NCBI RefSeq assembly: GCF_900182705.1
Contig: NZ_FXTP01000002.1
Location: forward strand, 1 to 64,000
Direction: 5' to 3'
Length of the DNA stretch: 64,000 bases
Source of the DNA: Gracilimonas mengyeensis
GTDB lineage: Bacteria > Bacteroidota > Rhodothermia > Balneolales > Balneolaceae
In this document: positions 61,097 through 64,000 of the stretch, in pieces
How the letters are laid out: each line of letters opens with the position of its first letter
How positions within the stretch are numbered: position 1 is the first letter of the stretch
The notes under the pieces: model-generated
What the model was told of the DNA's origin: nothing
What the model saw: the letters and a program-made list of their open reading frames with translations, nothing else
The model's database searches: none
Made by a program: the position numbers and the translations under genes

Positions 61097-62230
61097 ATGA
61101 ATAATCCGAAAATCAGAGGTCTGATAACAGTACAATTTGTATTGATATTAGCAATAGGGGTTGCTTGCGGCAGTAAAGAGGAATACTCGCCAATAGTTAA
61201 GGAGGATGGACTAATCCAAAATCCGGCGCAGGGATTTTTACAGGATGAAAATCCACCCGTTGAGTTTGAACTGATAGATACTTTTGACTTATCCGGGATA
61301 GACGATCCTGTAATTGGAGATATCAGCTATTTACAAATTGATGCGGAAGGTAATTTTTATTTCATCGACCGGCGTTCAAATAAACTGGTTTCTACCGATT
61401 CCGAGGGAAATCTAAGGTGGACTACCGGGCAAGGTGGCAATGGCCCCGGTGATTTCGAAAATCCTTTTGGATTAGAACTTCATCAGGAAAAGCTTTTCGT
61501 AGCCAACATTATGGGAACGCGGCTTGATGCATTCGATAAGGAGGGTAATTTTATCAAAAGTTACGATATGCCCAAAGATATTCGCTACGCTATGCTGAGG
61601 GGTATTCGGGACGATGGATTGATTCTGATGCAATCTGCTAATTTCGGAACGGTTGGCGCAATGGCGCACGTAATGGAATTGACGGACAGCCTGAGAGTAA
61701 GGCAAAATGTAAATATTAAGGAAACTGAAGATGAAAAGTACTCTATGGCTACGGTCATGGGGAGTTTGAAAATGCAGGATGAAGGATTTGTTTATTCTTT
61801 CAACACCAGGTACGCTCATCAGTTTTATGATTATGAAGGGAACCTGAAGCTGGAAGTGCAGCGAGACTTCGATGGAGTGGTGGGACCCGGAATTTATGCC
61901 GAGGGCGGAAGGGTAAGCCTCTATGGATTAGGAGAAATAAGTTCTCCGGTTTATTTGGATAACGGGCAGTATTTGGTTCAGGTCAGATACCCGGTGAATA
62001 TTGATGATCCCAATGAGTACGCCCGCAGAGCTGCAACCGGTGAAACAGCCGAGCCGGTTTATGAGATCTTCATGGATGTATATAGTGCCGATCATGAGCT
62101 GTTGTATACTTTTGATGACTCCAAATTTGTGGAGGAACTCGGAGGCCTCACGGTTCGTGATCAGGAGGGATTCTACTATTCTGTATTTGGGGATGGGCTT
62201 ATGATCAAGAAGTTTAGGGTGGAGATGTAA
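61097..62230 (+). CDS. 6-bladed beta-propeller lipoprotein
   Basis: 377 residues with a lipoprotein signal (ILAIGVAC, Cys24). Blade motifs DAEGNFYFIDRRSNKLVSTD, the family block GQGGNGPGDFENPFG and DKEGNFIKSYD closely follow the pattern of the lipoprotein at 46.5 kb. The C-terminal blade is VYSADHELLYTFDDS. It stands between the RND set and two convergent VOC genes. Function unknown. Confidence 0.84.
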   Translation: MNNPKIRGLITVQFVLILAIGVACGSKEEYSPIVKEDGLIQNPAQGFLQDENPPVEFELIDTFDLSGIDDPVIGDISYLQIDAEGNFYFIDRRSNKLVSTDSEGNLRWTTGQGGNGPGDFENPFGLELHQEKLFVANIMGTRLDAFDKEGNFIKSYDMPKDIRYAMLRGIRDDGLILMQSANFGTVGAMAHVMELTDSLRVRQNVNIKETEDEKYSMATVMGSLKMQDEGFVYSFNTRYAHQFYDYEGNLKLEVQRDFDGVVGPGIYAEGGRVSLYGLGEISSPVYLDNGQYLVQVRYPVNIDDPNEYARRAATGETAEPVYEIFMDVYSADHELLYTFDDSKFVEELGGLTVRDQEGFYYSVFGDGLMIKKFRVEM

Positions 62231-62240
62231 CTGAACACTG

Positions 62241-62415
62241 AAAATCCAACATTCAACTCCGAAGGGAGAAGTGGTTTTGAATGTTGGATTTTAAATTTTG
62301 AATTAAGTAGCAACCAAAGGATAAAGAGTTGTCGTAAAGTTTGCGAGGTTTTGCGAACCCTTGTCGATCTCGGTGGTTTTAAATACAATTCAAAACTCAT
62401 CATTCTTAACTCAAA
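62241..62415. repeat. Perfect 16-bp inverted repeat and heptamer arms
   Basis: AAAATCCAACATTCAA (62241-62256) and TTGAATGTTGGATTTT (62277-62292) pair perfectly around a 20-nt loop, 10 bp after the propeller stop, and could act as a terminator. Then come GTTTGCGAGGTTTTGCGAACC (62339-62359) and further ATTCAAA-type units (62388-62416). Confidence 0.7.
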
Positions 62416-62424
62416 ATTCCCACC

Positions 62425-62847
62425 CTACCCGCTCAAATTTGTTTCTCCCTTAATCTTGTCATACTCCTCGTCATTTGGCTCCCAGAGTTCAATTTTGTAG
62501 CCATTGGGGTCCATGATCCAGCCGAACTTTCCGTATTCGTACACTTCCATTTCCCCGATAATCTTTACGCCTTCCTCTTCGAGCACTTTTAGCAGCTCCT
62601 CCAGGTTTTCTACCCGGTAGTTGATCATCGCATCTTTTTTACTGGGATTTGTGTATTCCGTGGTTTCGTCAAAAATGCTCCAGGCGGTGAAGCCTTTTTG
62701 ATCCGGTGCTTCGGCTTTGCGCCATTCAAAGGTGCCGCCGTATTTACCACTTTGAATACCGAGGTGTTGCCGGTACCATTCTTTTGTCGCTTTGGGATCT
62801 TTGGCCTTGAGAAAAACTCCGCCAATGCCGGTTACTCGTTTTTTCAT
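62425..62847 (-). CDS. VOC-family (glyoxalase/bleomycin-resistance fold) protein
   Basis: 140 residues, one VOC unit of two beta-alpha-beta-beta-beta modules: GIGGVFLKAKDPKATKEWYRQHLG at the start and YGKFGWIMDPNGYKIELWEP at the end, where the Glu of IELWEP fits a metal ligand. It resembles glyoxalase I-like proteins of unknown substrate. It lies 20 bp downstream of a second VOC gene on the same strand. Confidence 0.87.
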   Translation of the reverse strand: MKKRVTGIGGVFLKAKDPKATKEWYRQHLGIQSGKYGGTFEWRKAEAPDQKGFTAWSIFDETTEYTNPSKKDAMINYRVENLEELLKVLEEEGVKIIGEMEVYEYGKFGWIMDPNGYKIELWEPNDEEYDKIKGETNLSG

Positions 62848-62867
62848 GGGGTGATGTGATTTAGGGT

Positions 62868-63215
62868 TTAATCGTTGTGCTGATCAAAAAGAATCTGGTT
62901 GCCATCGGGATCGGCAATACAAAAGTGGCAGGGCCCTTTTTCTTCGTGGATGGATTCAGACTCCATCAAAAATTCCACGCCCTGTTCTTTTAAGTCATGA
63001 TAAACATTGCGGGCGTTAGTCGGATTAAAGATGATATTTTCTTCAAACATATCCTGGAAGAGTCCAATAAGGGAATTCCCTTTTTTCATGATGATCCAGT
63101 TGTCTTCAATGGGGCCGGTACCTTCTACCGGTTCAAAGCCCAGCTTTTCATAAAAGGTTTTGGATGCATGGATATCTTTGACGGCAAGGGAAAGAGAATG
63201 ATTGTTCGGATTCAT
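62868..63215 (-). CDS. VOC-family protein
   Basis: 115 residues, a VOC domain beginning SLAVKDIHASKTFYEKLGFE and ending CHFCIADPDGNQILFDQ, where the usual metal-ligand Glu is replaced by Asp (FDQ). Substrate unknown. It is the first gene of a two-gene VOC unit. Confidence 0.86.
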   Translation of the reverse strand: MNPNNHSLSLAVKDIHASKTFYEKLGFEPVEGTGPIEDNWIIMKKGNSLIGLFQDMFEENIIFNPTNARNVYHDLKEQGVEFLMESESIHEEKGPCHFCIADPDGNQILFDQHND

Positions 63216-63519
63216 AGCATTATGGTTTTTGGAATGATGATGAAATTTTAAACCAGAGAAATCTAGAATAGAAGTATCTGGTATATTAGTTGGATAGATT
63301 GTGGGATATACCCTATACAGGACAAATTGGTTACAATTATTTTATATGATGGGGTTTGTTATTTCTGATCCGGTTAATCATCTTGATAAAAATAATAGCG
63401 CTTCCACGGCTTAAAACGAACTTTTTTAAGAGTTTTATGGGATGTAATTCACAAAACGTTCACGAATTTTTACGTTTTTGGAAGTGTCGAACAAAGACTA
63501 ATACTTAATCCATAAAATC
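63216..63519. other. 304-bp region between VOC and pckA genes
   Basis: A+T-rich, no ORF or strong stem. It presumably carries the divergent promoters of the VOC unit and pckA. AACGTTCACGAATTTTTACGTT (about 63456-63477) contains a loose inverted repeat (AACGT/ACGTT), too weak to call an operator. Confidence 0.35.
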
Positions 63520-64000
63520 ATGGCTGCAAAAGAATTCAACCTGTCGAAACACGACATCAACGTAGAAAAAATATTTAGAAATCCGGCCCCGGCTACCTTT
63601 TACGAGGAAGCAATAAAATATGACTCCGGATCAGCAATAGCCAAAAATGGAGCGCTTATTGTTCGCTCCGGAAAGCGCACAGGCCGTAGCCCCGCTGACA
63701 AACGCGTAGTGAACACCCCTGATGTTTCAGATAACATTTGGTGGGGAGATATCAACATTTCACTGGATGAGCATACCTTTAATATCAACCATCAAAGAGC
63801 AACCGATTACCTGAATACTTGCGAGCGCCTGTATGTAATAGACGGTTTTGCAGGCTGGGATCCCAAATACCGCCTGAAAGTGCGCATTATTGCCGAACGT
63901 CCTTATCATGGATTGTTCATGCATAACATGCTTATTCGTCCAACTGAAGAAGAGCTTGAAAACTTTGGCGAGCCAGATTTTGTGGTATACAATGCCGGTA
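63520..64000 (+). CDS. pckA: ATP-type phosphoenolpyruvate carboxykinase (5' part)
   Basis: Gluconeogenic conversion of oxaloacetate to PEP with ATP. The open frame from ATG 63520 runs off the window end after about 160 codons. The visible N-terminal part has the family signatures NPAPATFYEEAI, GALIVRSGKRTGRSPADK (substrate-binding Arg region) and DNIWWGDINISLDE, plus ERLYVIDGFAGWDP. The nucleotide-binding core lies beyond the window. Confidence 0.92.
   Translation, partial: MAAKEFNLSKHDINVEKIFRNPAPATFYEEAIKYDSGSAIAKNGALIVRSGKRTGRSPADKRVVNTPDVSDNIWWGDINISLDEHTFNINHQRATDYLNTCERLYVIDGFAGWDPKYRLKVRIIAERPYHGLFMHNMLIRPTEEELENFGEPDFVVYNAG

Noticed and set aside
46171-62424. Insertion sequence or integrated phage as source of the island
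   Set aside because: No transposase, integrase, tRNA target or terminal inverted repeats with target duplication were found; only small palindromic and heptamer repeats are present.

Overview
The window looks like a chromosomal segment of a free-living, probably marine member of the Bacteroidota/Balneolota group (Balneolaceae-like). This is inferred from gene content, not from a marker tree: fused-subunit 2-oxoacid dehydrogenase E1, several secreted or lipoprotein 6-bladed beta-propellers, a BatA-type membrane protein, class II DAHP synthase, weak Shine-Dalgarno use and many TTG starts (8168, 10078, 26434, 37044, 52670, 57702). It opens with the 3' end of a 5S rRNA and its terminator, so an rrn operon lies just upstream. 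It closes inside an ATP-type PEP carboxykinase gene.

Layout. 0.2-3.2 kb: overlapping operon of acyl-CoA dehydrogenase, a cysteine-free sirtuin and an SGNH hydrolase. 3.2-8.1 kb: outer-membrane-type hypothetical, SDR, HisC-like aminotransferase, fused E1. 8.2-14.7 kb: histidine kinase, SpoIIE/RsbU-type phosphatase, hflK-hflC. 14.8-19.7 kb (minus strand): recQ, AarF/UbiB kinase, TetR-like regulator, small zinc-ribbon protein. 20-33 kb: TIGR01777 epimerase, chimeric lipoprotein, then a probable operon of BatA/VWA protein, membrane protein, hflX, CBS protein and giant TPR protein, followed by aroA. 33-39 kb: TrmH-type methyltransferase, lipoprotein, ALDH7 dehydrogenase, cupin, class II DAHP synthase. 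39.4-46.2 kb: proteostasis group hsp20, degQ/htrA and clpB around a beta-barrel protein; hsp20 has an excellent sigma-54 promoter.

46.5-62.2 kb is the accessory part. An A+T-rich island (about 47.9-52.6 kb) holds a small ORF, an AraC-type HTH protein, a membrane-anchored thioredoxin-like protein (CSSC), an 84-residue secreted peptide with eight cysteines, a strong terminator, two beta-propeller proteins separated by a decayed beta-barrel gene, and a DoxX/MauE-like membrane protein. I read it as a disulfide-rich secreted-peptide system with its own thiol-redox machinery; its function is unknown. Next come an RND permease, adaptor, RND permease set and two more propeller lipoproteins outside the island (46.5 and 61.1 kb), then two VOC proteins.

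Intergenic DNA is unusually structured. Heptamer arrays (AAGATTN and TTGAATN) often begin at, or supply, the stop codon of the upstream gene and recur as inverted arms. A REP/BIME-like family shows compensatory changes in its inner hairpin. A TTTGTACCCC motif precedes three terminators. No CRISPR array, tRNA, intact insertion sequence or prophage was seen.
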